A program made the position numbers and the translations under genes. A stretch of DNA of 42,204 nucleotides from Selaginella moellendorffii (taxonomy: Eukaryota; Streptophyta; Lycopodiopsida; Selaginellales; Selaginellaceae): contig NW_003314268.1 of the NCBI RefSeq assembly GCF_000143415.4, positions 1-42,204 on the forward strand, written 5' to 3'. Every line of letters starts with the position of its first letter. Position 1 is the first letter of the stretch. Shown here piece after piece: positions 10,301-20,912 of this stretch. The notes beneath the pieces are model-generated. The model was not told where the DNA came from, made no database searches, and saw only the letters and a program-made list of their open reading frames with translations.

Positions 10301-10448
10301 CCTTGTCCTTGACATGAATGAAGTAATCAAGCAGCGTTTCGTCACGAGATTTGCAAGGCATCGCTGCTCGATTGATGGACCAAGAGCTTGGAGGAATCTG
10401 GTCTCCAGTGCCATCCTCCTGGGCCAAGCTTTACCTTCTTGGCAGTGA
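7320..10448 (+). pseudogene. PLS-class PPR protein gene with frameshifts and an internal inversion
   Basis: Starts MDAFPSTRAPQ and runs through PLS-type PPR repeats with signatures such as LVDMYAKCGSM, ARRVFDRMP, NVVSWNTLLVGYV and VSWTVLMSGYAECG. It ends in E-domain-like sequence (ALTWRTLLAAYRTW, YSLMSNLLGSVGLW). Such proteins usually direct C-to-U editing of organellar RNA. Every second repeat carries a conserved insert of the form KEEA..VDGK.VKV..LEKG.AIH. The frame changes near 8345, 9595 and 9730. The segment 8638-8873 is inverted. The region after about 10100 has no clear DYW deaminase motif. The breaks fall inside motifs, so this is a pseudogene or a misassembled gene, not a spliced one. 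Confidence 0.85.
8638..8873 (-). other. Inverted segment inside the PPR gene
   Basis: On the plus strand the PPR frame stops just after WTVLMLGYV and resumes at YARSGSLMDARRVF (8875). On the minus strand the intervening 236 bases read, without a stop, as the missing repeat: VDNSQAEVALDLFSQM, then an LVPDA segment, then VDGKLVKLKCLER and TDVILAS. Both flanks are in the same frame. About five residues of the expected LVDM segment are missing at the right junction. This is best explained by a local inversion with a small deletion. Confidence 0.85.
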
Positions 10449-12518
10449 TGGTTTTTCCTTTCTTTATAACATTGTTCCTTTTCAGAGATGTTTTTGTGAT
10501 ACACCTTTATTATCCTATCCTCCACGGCGAATTTTGGAGCCTGATTATTGGAAGATCTGCTATAATATTACGAAAATATTTACCTTAATAGATATTTGCC
10601 ATTTTGGACTTATACACTTTGCATGTGCACCATTACATTGGCAACAGATCCAAAATGAGACTAAATTGACACCAACTCAATAAATAAGAAATCCTGTTAA
10701 AGTGCTGGCACAAGAATTCACAGGATAATAGCAAAACACGTATTTTTTATGAAATTGTTTTAAAACATATTTGCTACCTTGACTTGGATTCCTTGATTTG
10801 CATTAAGAACTTCAAGAGAAGTACAAGGTGTGATAATTTATCGTCGGAGTTCTGCATATATGGTAGAGCGCATGGAAGACATCCTCCACCTGGTGGGTGG
10901 CACAATTCTGGCACAAGCGTTGGCTCCTGAGAACCCACGGACGTTGATGCCGTCCAAGCAGCGTTGTCCGCACCTAGGGTGGGTATCCATGAAATTCCCG
11001 GAGTGGCTCTGTAAATGGTAGCCGCTATTTGCAGCCAGTGTTGGAGAGCTTGGTCTATCCAACGGATTTGATGATCGAGATCCAAGCCGAGCTGCTCGGT
11101 CCATTCCGTTTGTGGGAGAGGCTGATGGAATCCTGGATTGTCCGGTAAGCTAATTTGTCTAAGGTGCTTTAACGTATGCGATTGTTCGTTTCCATCCATG
11201 GGAAGGATGCCACTCTCGAGAATAAGGATGGGACCTGGAACTCATGCTGGATGAACTAGATGTTGAGATCTTGGCAGACCGGAGACGACAGGGGCTTATA
11301 GAATGCTCTTTTGGTCTTCTAATCTGTGATCCCGTGGCTGTGACTATCAGACTGAAGGGCATGTGTATGCCCTTGGTCCATGTCCCCCGGCAGTGCAGAA
11401 TGTATCGTAAAAACCGTAGCCTAAACCAATTCTCCTATACTGTAAAGTAGTTTTCTTTCTAATTGCATTTACCTTTTGCAAATCAATGCATTTTACAAAT
11501 ACTTTATATCGGTGGCTGGAAAGTTTAGTGCAATTAATACAAGTATCATGGTTACTAAATGATACAACTGTTATAGATGGTTCAAAAATAAAACAATATT
11601 GTTGGGATATATTTCATGTCTTTAAAAGATATTCTTTTTTTGAAAACTATATACACAAAAATGGTAATAAAAGTTAATGTTTAAAACATCTTATTTTAAT
11701 ATTTAATCTAATATTTTATATGATTGTAATACATATACCTCAACTCTTATAAGTGGAGCTGACATATCCTTTATAAATTTCATAACTTTGAAATAATGTT
11801 TTTAACTTAATTTTTATTATAAATAAATTAATAAAATAAGAAAAATAATATAGTATATTTAGAAAATATTTAACTCAAAAAATACAAACAATAAGTTTAT
11901 AAAAATTAATATATATTTATATACATATATATACAAAGTTTTGCAGCACCCTCCATAAAACATAAAACCAATGTGTTTAGGAGTGATATGGTTTAATTCT
12001 TGAAAAGTGTTCAAAATTAAAATCTCTTGGAAACTGATGCTTATTAATTTAAATGGATTCTTTCAATTGATAAAGAATTCAGTAATTTTAGAGACCACTT
12101 ATTAAATTTGTTAGATGTTCATTCTTTTTATATCTTTCTTTAATTTTCAACCTTCTTCCTCATTTGCAACTATTAAGTATATGAAATTATGTGGTGTTTG
12201 TAGTGTTTCATGCTTAAAAAACATGCAATAATAATAATTACTTCTTTCTCTCTTGATTTATTAATCTCATATTCGCAATATAAACATAATTTTATTACAA
12301 AATAGTTAAAGTGTAATTGTCAGAAATTAATTTTGAAATGCTCATTGCTGACTTCCTAAAATGGAAAAAACAAAAGGTAAAACAGCAATTCCGTTTGTGT
12401 TGGAACCCTAGGTGGACCTCTGGGTAGGGTTTGCAAATCCATGGCTGCGGGCACAGCGAGGAACCAGAGAATGCGAGAGCTGTGATCGATCGCCAGCCCT
12501 CGGCCGCCTCTTCCATCA
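10449..12518. other. Gene-poor spacer, AT-rich from about 11440
   Basis: 10449-11440 has mixed composition. Open frames on both strands there (for example the minus strand at 10774-11199) do not resemble a known family. 11440-12310 is strongly AT-rich with long A and T runs and no gene. The last 100 bases form the leader of the DnaJ gene. Confidence 0.55.
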
Positions 12519-13660
12519 ATGGATTACTACAGCGTCCTCAAGGTCGGGAAGAATGCGAGCGACGACGATCTTAAGAAGGCTTACCGCCGCCTGGCCATGA
12601 AATGGCATCCGGACAAGAACCCCACCAACAAGAAGGAGGCCGAGGCCAAGTTCAAGCAGATCTCCGAGGCTTACGAGGTAAGGCCAGATCTTCTCAATTC
12701 TCTCAATTTACACCAGTTTTCCTTTTGTTTTTGTTTGCTTTGTTCCCTGTTCTTATCAAGGTTCTTAGCGATCCTCAAAAGCGTCAAGTGTATGATCAGT
12801 ATGGAGAGGAGGGATTGAAGGGGCAAATACCGCAGCAAGGGAATGGAAGCTTTAGATTCAATCCCAGGAACGCCGAGGACATATTTGCCGAGTTTTTTGG
12901 GAGTTCCAGCCCCTTTGGATCCATGGGTGGCCGCGCTGGCGGTGGTCGCAGCCCCTTTGATGGAATGTTTGGAGGATTTGGAGGCACCGAGAATTCTTTC
13001 CGATCGTTTGGTGCCGAGGGAGCCACTTCCAGCCGCAAGGCTCCGCCGGTGGAGAACAAGCTCCAGTGCACGCTCGATGAGCTCTACAATGGCTCCACCA
13101 GGAAAATGAAGATCTCGAGAAACGTTGTCGATTCTACTGGGTAAGTTGTTCTCAGCAGTAGCAGAAGAAGAAGAAAAAAGAGTTTTTGAGACTTTCTCGC
13201 TTTGCCTTGCAGGAAGATTGCTCCCATAGAAGAGATACTGACGATCGATGTAAAGCCCGGGTGGAAAAAAGGGACGAGGATCACCTTCCCAGAGAAAGGC
13301 AACGAACAACCAAACGTTGTTCCGGCAGACCTTGTGTTCGTCATCGACGAGAGACCTCACGAAGTTTTCAAGCGCGATGGGAACGACCTCATAGTGGTGA
13401 AGCGAATCTCACTCTCCGAGTCACTTACGGGATACACGGCAGTCATCCACACTCTAGACGGGAGAGTTCTCAGCGTACCAATCACAGATATAATTCACCC
13501 GGGTTACGAGAAGGTGGTACACAAGGAAGGAATGCCGATTGCAAAGGAGCCGGGGAAGAAGGGAGTTCTCAAGATTAGATTCGACATAAGGTTTCCACCT
13601 AGGCTATCGCTGGAACAAAAGGCTGGGCTCAAGAAAATTCTCGGTGGAGGTCCAGGGTAG
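12519..13660 (+). CDS. Class B (type II) DnaJ/Hsp40 co-chaperone
   Basis: Model: join(12519..12677, 12761..13140, 13213..13660), 328 aa, GT-AG introns of 83 and 72 bp, frame intact. It stimulates Hsp70 ATPase and delivers unfolded clients, probably in the cytosol or nucleus. Seen: J-domain at 1-70 with HPD at residues 30-32 (KWHPDKN) and [15 protein letters not shown], a G/F-rich linker (about 75-140) with [13 protein letters not shown], then the two-part client-binding C-terminal domain ([50 protein letters not shown]). The cysteine-rich zinc finger of class A is absent. The length matches DNAJB1-like proteins (about 330-350 aa). The ATG gives the canonical MDYYSVL start. Confidence 0.95.
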
Positions 13661-14034
13661 CGATCGATCCAGAGACACGAAAGATGGGAATTAAAAAACT
13701 TTCTTAATACCTGGGGGGGAGCGGGGTGGAAAGCACAGATACTCTGAGGTTTGTGCCCGGGCCTGGAGCAGCAGCGAGAAAAGCTGTCGAAAGAAGATCG
13801 ATCGAGTCAGAGAAAAACCAAGAGAGAGGTTCTGCAGCTAAGTATGTCCATTTTGTAACATAACTAGAAGCAGCTGCTTACCAGACTCGAGGATTTTTTT
13901 TTTTGTTCACTCGGGAGGTGGATAATTTTTTCTTCTTTTCTCTTCAAGCTAAATGTTGAAAGTGGAAGTTTTGTTCTCTCTTATAATCAATCGCCCATCT
14001 CCGGGAGATTACCTAGGAGACTGTAGCCTTCCTT
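13661..14034. other. 3' UTR region of the DnaJ gene
   Basis: Non-coding sequence with a G-run (13713-13718) and T-rich stretches near 13895-13905. No separate gene is seen. It ends where similarity to the 3' part of the 22291-23696 gene begins. Confidence 0.55.
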
Positions 14035-14780
14035 GAGTGTGCCAGTCTAGAGTGTCCAAGGATTGAAATTCAGCTTCACACAAATGAAGACCAGCCAGGG
14101 GAAAAAAAATCCGTAACGTAGCAGTCTCCTGGTAGCTTTCACAATAAATTTTCCAACGCCTTCCTCTAACACTTACAACCACTATATGTCGACCAGAAAA
14201 GTTCCCATAAGATCAGAAGAAATAATCTCGGTCCTGAAATTTAGAGGAGTCAAATTTTGCTACCAGGAAGAAGAACTCCATTATGGCACTTTAAAACATG
14301 AAAACTTGTTTGTACATTGAAGACAGTACAACTACTATCTGAGAACGATCGTGTTCTTATGCAGCCATACGGGCATCTCGATGCTTTAAAACTCTTGGTT
14401 CTGTTGGTACGAAAAAGCAAAAAGCAAAAGCCTACCAGGAAAATTTTCAGCAAGGAAAGGACAGTTTTGCTTTTATAAGATGGTTGACTGAGGAGCATGG
14501 GAGTTCAAGTTAGAGATTTAGTAGTTAATTTGTTAGCGGCCGACTTTGTGTTCTTATTGAGTTTTCCAGTCTACAAAGTATCATTATCCCCAAATATCGT
14601 TAGGGAAACTTTGGACTAAAACAAACTAAAATATTTATGTTCTTGGATCTGAAAAGGTAAGTAGTTTTCCAATCTACAAATCTATTTTCACCTTGTAAAA
14701 GGCAAAAACTGATGCTGCCATATCTTGCTTAATTGCTTCCACTTCTTCTTCCATATGCTCATTGCTACAAAATGGAAAAA
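14035..14780 (-). pseudogene. Decayed partial copy of the 22291-23696 gene
   Basis: The same ordered landmarks occur here and at about 22190-23000: GTGTGCCAGT, CTGGTAGC..TC.CAATAAATT.TCCAACGCC, TTTAGAGGAGTCAAATTT, GGAAGAAGAA, CATCTCGATGCTTT, TACCAGGA, CAGCAAG, GACAGTTTTGCTTTTA, TTTTCCAATCTAC and TTTTCACCTTGT. Exons and introns are both retained, so it arose by DNA duplication rather than retroposition. Insertions, deletions and substitutions destroy the frame. The 5' exons are missing. It sits directly downstream of the DnaJ gene. Confidence 0.75.
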
Positions 14781-14803
14781 AAAAAACAAACAAACAAACA
14801 AAC
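14776..14803. repeat. Poly-A and (CAAA)n microsatellite
   Basis: Eleven A residues are followed by five CAAA units. This is simple sequence, possibly the tail of an insertion, although no flanking duplication was found. Confidence 0.8.
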
Positions 14804-15049
14804 TTGATGTTAAACCAATTAAAAGAAAATTTACATCTTGAGGAAAATGAAGTAGATTAGCATATGGCAATGAATATGTGACTGTGCATGGGAGCATTAT
14901 ATATTTACACATATGCAAATTTATTTTTTATTTTAAGTTGCATGCAAAAATATTAAACATACAATCACTTTTCAATTGCTATATTATATATATTGCTATT
15001 AGAGTACTTAGTAAGAATCACAAAGGAAATAGGGCACATATCAAGAGAG
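14804..15049. other. AT-rich spacer
   Basis: No gene is seen. It separates the decayed gene copy from the LINE relic. Confidence 0.5.
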
Positions 15050-17110
15050 TGCCCCCACTAAATCAGGACATGCAAATCTCAATTGGAACATGAAATGTCC
15101 AAGGGCTAATAATGGATCACAGCAGCAATAGTGAGTCATGGGAGAGTTCAACAACTTGTCCCCCACAATACCCTACTCTATACCCCAGATCCATCCAAAT
15201 TCATTTAGTAGAGGACCCAAGAGGACTTGTATAGATATCTAGCAAGCTATACACCAATTTGTCCAGGAAGTTATCCATGACCTTCATTACACTCAGACAT
15301 CAATTGAATGCCACTAAACAATTAATTGTGGTTAGCTGCTACTTCTCACTGTCCCCAATGGCAAATGATAGTCACCCCTTTAACCATTTGGCCTGTATGA
15401 TAGAACAATGCCGCACACAAGCCACAATTGCAATGCTTGGGGACTTCAATAGATCAATCGTGACCTGACCAAAGCACCAAATAACACATGGTGTCAAACT
15501 TCTCAAGCTTTGCATGGCAATACAGCTGCTCATTGTGAATGGTATTGAGCACTGGCCAACCATAAGTGCATGACATGGAATGGTGTCAACACCAATGACT
15601 ATGCTCTCATCTCACAAGTTGCAATTGACACTATGGTTGACTACCACCTCTAGGACTTTCCAGATTCCAAGATCTCAAACCACTACCCACTCGGCATCTC
15701 ACTATTAGTCCAAGGTAGCACTTGAAGTCCACCTCATGTCTCCTATGCACCTATGCAAAAACTACATAGACCACCTGATTGCATTTTGAATCATGCTAGA
15801 TCACTCTTGTGCAAAAGGTGGCAAGCTCCTCTGCTGCTTTATGAATTTTAAAAAGGATTTTGACACTATACTGAGACACTTCCTCTTCCAATGACTAGAG
15901 GAACTCAGTGCACCAGCTAACATTGTCAATGCCATAAAGAACCTTTACACCTACATTCAAGCCAAGCTCACTAGAAAAGCAACAATCCCTTGCAATACTG
16001 GTGTCAAGCAAGGATGCCCACTCTCCTTGATATTGGCATCTCTATTGATGCATTGGCCAGGTGTGAGCTTTCCACCACCCAATCTCATGCTTTATGCTGA
16101 TGACTTGCTACAACAGAAAAGAAGATGCAATGGCAATTAGAGGCCCTTGAGGAATTCTGCCAGGACATAGGTCTCAAGATCAACCTGACCAAAACATAAA
16201 TTGTGATCTTCAGCTCAAAAGCAAGCTAAATTCAATAGGCTATAATATGCCCATTCGACTGTGGCTTCATGTTATACTACAGTGGTCCATGTTCACTAAT
16301 AGTGGAAGCGATAACTAATGTATTTATAAGTGGTAATTTGCAAAACTTCCTATCCTTGATAGTGGAGTGGTACCAAGTAACCATCTACTAGTGGGATGCA
16401 TGAAAAGAGCACTATCAGGTCAAGGTCAACAAACACCAATGGCTTTGGCATCAAATAAAGAGCACCCTTTGGCTTGCTATGCATAGAGATTGGACTACTT
16501 CCAAGTGCATCATGCAGTTCATACTCTTCATGTGGAGAGACACATTCAATTGTTAGGCTTAGTCAGCTATCAAAGACTTGATCCAGCTCGATGCCAAAAA
16601 AAGCCAAGGATGGTGGAAGGATTGCTAAAAGTGAACAAACCATTGGAAAGCTTCACTTGCAACAAAGATAAAAGTCAATCCTCACATAGTGTGAGAGATA
16701 CAGTTGTCATACCAGATTTTTTATATCTTAATCTTGTAGTACAAAGTTTCAACTAGTCACCACAGTCCCCCTAGCATAGATCAGCTTTGTGTTTAAAGGC
16801 TAGTTGGTAGGCTCTAATAGAAACTCTTGCTTCCAAAACTACTTCAACAACATCAACCCTAGAAGAATCATTGGCCCCAACATCCACAATGCCATGAGCT
16901 ACACCACCAGGCACATCCTTGCAAAATACCAAATGAGCATGCACTCACTTCACATAGAACTAGGCTGAAGACAAATGCCAATCACGCCCAAAGATGCCCA
17001 TCTCTACCCCAAGATAGGAACAGAGACCCTGCCACATGTCATATATGACTACCCTGCCATATTGGACTTCCATGTCCACAACCTCCCAACATTCATGGAA
17101 CACAACCACA
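15050..17110 (+). mobile_element. Degenerate LINE (non-LTR retrotransposon)
   Basis: Pieces in the right order for an L1-type ORF2 are visible. An endonuclease piece contains MLGDFNRS (about 15436-15459). Reverse-transcriptase pieces include FKKDFDT (about 15846), GVKQGCPLSL (about 15999-16028) and YADDLL with the catalytic YADD at 16093-16104. A C-terminal piece, ETLPHVIYDYP (about 17021-17055), recalls the zf-RVT tail. Stop codons and frame changes interrupt every segment, so it is dead. ORF1 and a poly-A tail were not identified, and both ends are approximate. Confidence 0.8.
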
Positions 17111-17159
17111 GCAATATGGTTATGTACATAAGGGTATGAGTGTGACACTTGGTGTTTGG

Positions 17160-18060
17160 TGTCTTGGATGGATGACTTGGCTTGTTTTCTGATGTGGAAA
17201 CCTGCCATCACTTGTCTCCACACCAAGCAGTCTGTAACCCAAGAATTCTTAGCATCAAGCTTTTTTCATCTGGCCCAAGCTTCACAGCCAAAGATGCACA
17301 AGTGTGAAACCAAGCCAATCCAGCCTCCTCAGAGGTATGTCCGTCCACAGCAGTGGTAGGTAACCAATTTTGGACATAGTTGGCTTGAATAGCATCAACT
17401 AAGCCACTAACATGTAGTATAGCTCGTGTGCTTTCCTAGAGTGTAATTCTTCCTCTCAGCACAACAGTAGAATACACAGCTGTGAATTTTTGAAGAATGC
17501 CAGCCTTTTGGCAAACTCAATTGACTTCATCTGATATGTACTTGCCACCTCCATCACACCTAAGTTTCAAGTGCTGGCCTCTTGCCTACAGCTTTGAACT
17601 TGAGAAATGCAGTAACACTTTAGATTTGGGCATAGAAGATACACCACCGTGCAATGAGAAAACAACTATGCCACAGCTCCAGCTTGCCCTGGTCATGGGC
17701 TGGAGAGCTCATCATTCAAGTTTGAGGACTGTACAAGCTTGACATTGGACCAGCAAACCAAGAGCATGCATTGAAGGTGATCCCATGTGAAGGGGCCTTC
17801 AACAACATTCTGCACAGATCTCTACAAGAATTCAACATGTTTACTGTGTTGAGGTTAGATTTCAGCAGGCAGATGCAAAATGACTACAAATTAAAGTGCA
17901 TGGTAACAGTAGAGTGGGAGCATGGCAATTCATGGCTAAGACCACATGTTAGTGGCAAAATTGAAGCCATAGCAATGAGCAAGATTGGTGCAAGCAAAGT
18001 GGAAGTTAGTGGATAATAATTATGCTCTTGAGCTCCCCACAAGAGTTACTGTCCTGCTCA
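17160..18060 (-). mobile_element. Degenerate Ty1/copia integrase fragment
   Basis: On the minus strand LRCDGGGKYISDEVN (about 17527-17571) matches the integrase core LRSDNGGEY.S.EF. Further on, CIFGCEAWAR and KKLDAKNSWV (about 17239-17301) match the copia GC.AY...KLD.K segment. The order is correct for the minus strand. Frameshifts and at least one stop inside the second motif show it is inactive. Reverse transcriptase and RNase H were not found. The limits are approximate. Confidence 0.7.
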
Positions 18061-18099
18061 CCTCTCCTATGCCTTGAACATGAAAACTCACCAACATTC

Positions 18100-18453
18100 T
18101 GTTGAGAGTAGATGCTCAGGTAGATGCTTAGCTCAGTTAGGATGATGTGGCATTAGGCAGTTGCCACAGCCCATGTATATATAGCTTCATATATACAATA
18201 TGAGCAGTCGTTGCCAGCAGTCGCTGCCTTTTTTATCACATTCTCCGACATATTTCCTGAAGCTGGTTGGCCGAGGCCCACCCATCTACTTGCGTCTTCC
18301 AAGCTGCCAAGTGGTCTGCAGCGCTGGTGCAGCTGGAGGATTGGCCAGAGTAGGAGGAGGATGTTGCTGCTCTAGTGGAGCTTCTAGCTAAGGGGTGGTG
18401 GAAGACCTGGGGTTAGTCAGACAGGAAGACGTTGCCTGTAAGGTCACTCAACA
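18100..18453. repeat. LTR-like block, possibly of the copia relic
   Basis: The 354-bp block begins TGTTGAG and ends CTCAACA, a seven-base terminal inverted repeat with the TG...CA ends of LTRs. Near 18175-18197 lies GTATATAT-AGCTTC-ATATATAC, a TATA-like perfect inverted repeat. The flanking five bases differ (CATTC and AACAT), so there is no solo-LTR target duplication. A second copy was not found in the window, and orientation relative to the copia integrase is unresolved. Confidence 0.5.
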
Positions 18454-18570
18454 AACATGCAAATGTTTGTACTATCAATAACCCCGGGCAACGCTGGAAC
18501 ACATTCTGCTGGAACCCATTTTTATTGACAATGTGCAGTGTTCAACTTCCTCAACTTTGCTGGATGTTGC

Positions 18571-20912
18571 TTATCCTTTGGCTGGAACTTCGTCAAATCT
18601 ACAAAATCCGTTGTGACCACAAGTTTTGTACCCAAAGCTTGCGAGTTCCCTCACTCGCTTCGCACCTTCGTCATCCTTTTCCCTCGTCACAACTTTTTTA
18701 CCACCCTTCTTATGCAAAAATAGCTTGTTAAAATCCAACGAAGAGATAGCCTTCTGATAGTCACTCCTTGCCATTTTCTGGAGAGTCTTCATTTGAGCTG
18801 CACATATGATGAAAGTTGTCACTGACTGAAGATCGTCTACCTGCTCCCCACTACTTGGTTCTCCAGCGCATTGAAGCTTGTCTGCCTGCTCAGGTGCTGT
18901 CCGTTGTGTAACTGTCAAAAACCACCATATGTCCGGGCCGCAAGTCTTATTCCTGCCTGTCGAAAAGAAAGTAACGAAGTTGTCTTCACCGCTAGTCAGG
19001 CTGTTTATCCAATCGATTAAACGAAAGTCCTCTGTCTCAGTCCCAACGAGGTTCAGGTGATCAACCTTGGGCCTGGCAAGAGTTGCAGTGTTGTTGTAGA
19101 TAGCAGGAATCGGCTGTGTGTTCCACGATGAGAAAAGATCAGCCAGACACGTCGCTCCCCATTCATCTCTGCAACGGCAGTTTCATAAACCTCCCCAGTA
19201 GAAGTGGTACTTAATTCGACCTTGTCCAGAAAATGATGCTGTTGAATCTGTTGCAAGGAGGAATTCTCCTGAAAATAGTGCCAAAGGGCACGACAAACCA
19301 GCGGCTCGAAGATCTCTACAGCCTGGCATTCTTCGCTTGCGTCAGCATGCCCAATAATTCCGTCTTGATCTTGATACACCCACTTTTATCAGCCCGTGTC
19401 CTTTATAACGAACTCTCCCAAGTCCAAACTCCACCAGTGATAACGTTGGATTCAGCACGACCATCTTTCCTGTATCAAAGAAGTGGTTCGCGACAACTTA
19501 CGCTGCCGCCGATTCATCACTCGGCACTCCTGAAAAAAATCGGTAGACATCATCGAGCATGGTCCTGTTCACTGTGCCCCATCCCCTTGCTTGCTGATGC
19601 ACCCCTGTGGCATCCAATCATCAGTCGAGCAGCTCTGCCGCCAGGCAAAATTTCACGTACCTCATGGATGTTGTCTTTTTGGCATAATCCAAGAAAAACT
19701 CTGTAGCTGCGGGTTAGAAAGGATATACTACTGCTCAAACAAAAGCCCGATATCTTCCTCTGTACAGCACCCCAAGCCTCTCAAAGTCTATGACGCTGCA
19801 ATCCTCTAGTATATTGCTAGCATATTGCCGCAGGGACTGACCATCCCGAAACTCGCCAAAGTATGTATACCACAGGAGCACCGCCCTCAAACAGGTCTTG
19901 AGGATGAAACGGGAATCGGACCTGTTGGATACAGCCTCTGCAGTGTCTCGGACACAACCAACAGGTCCCGGGAGCCATCAGCAGTAGGAGAATCGGAACA
20001 GACGCCGGAGAAGTAAAGACAGGTCTGTCTTTCCGGATCCAGAGATGTCGAATAGAATCAAAAGACGGGGCTTGCTGATTCTCATCAATGAAAGAATCTC
20101 TCCAGAACCAAGAGGCTGCTCCAGACCATGCCACAAAAGACTCGGTTGCCAACCTCCCGGAACCTGTAGCTGGCAAATTGGAACCTTGGTGAGCGGGTAC
20201 TTTTTTTTGAACGGTCATGCTGGAAATAGTTCCCGACAGGTCATCGCCAAACTTCCGTAGTATAGCTTCCACAACCCCTGCACAACAAACGCTATTGATA
20301 AAGGACGGGCAGGCGTTCAGCTCTCTCGCCACTGCAAAATTACAAAAAATCAGTTTAGAAAGGATGCAGTCACACAAAAGATCAAGGCACCACCTGTGCG
20401 TTAGAAGACATGCTGCAGATTTCCTTACAAAATAAGCCAAGATCCCAAAGAGCCAGGCAAGATACTCTAGCGAAAGTTGAGGTAAATCGGCAGAAACAAT
20501 CTCCAAAAGAAACCGAAGGCATGCACACAGCCAAAGACATGAGACAAAGACCTTTTTTGAAGACATAGATAACTCTTGGCACACTCCATAGCCAACATGA
20601 ATCAAAGAGAAAACAAGGGGCATAGGCAAGGAACAGAACATAACAGTCATAGCCATACAAACAAACGGGAAGCGAGAGAAGACATACATGGCACTTTGAG
20701 GTGCGGCTCAAGCTTCTTAGCAGCAAAGACAGGCACCCTTAGCTGGATCACTTCAATGTATGTGAGATCTTTCAACTCCCCCACAAACTCGTAGCCCTCT
20801 GATTCTAGACTTTGCACAGCTCGATCAATTACGGCCAGTTTCCGACTATTTGGGATTCAAGAAAGGACCGCACTGTAGGGCCTCGATCAGGCATATCGGT
20901 GTCTAACTCCAT
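18571..20912 (-). pseudogene. Crinkler/RHS-like P-loop NTPase plus REase-fold nuclease, decayed
   Basis: Minus-strand pieces in order: a small N-terminal domain ending VPVFAAKKLEPHLKVP; a 356-bp intron (20332-20687); LARELNACPSFINSV and VVEAILRKFGDDLSG; a Walker-A-like DISGSGKTDLSLLLRRL (about 19999-20048); ILKTCLRAVLLWYTYFGEF; MLDDVYRFFSGVPSDES; LVCRALWHYFQENSS; and a C-terminal part with CGPDIWWFL (about 18919-18945) and FIICAAQMKTL (about 18781-18813). The last two fit the PD...(E/Q)xK core of restriction-endonuclease-fold domains. A P-loop module followed by such a domain is the architecture of Crinkler/RHS-type proteins. The gene is broken by a frame change at an A8 run (20201-20208), further shifts near 19960, 19380 and 19130, and stops near 19505 and 19625. 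The family call is by motif and architecture only. Confidence 0.55.

Noticed and set aside
10774-11199. 141-aa minus-strand frame
   Set aside because: No family features, no homologous frame nearby, no clear splice context. Listed only as spacer.
19233-19706. 157-aa plus-strand frame
   Set aside because: It is antisense to the Crinkler-like pieces, which show family motifs and a consistent splice junction.
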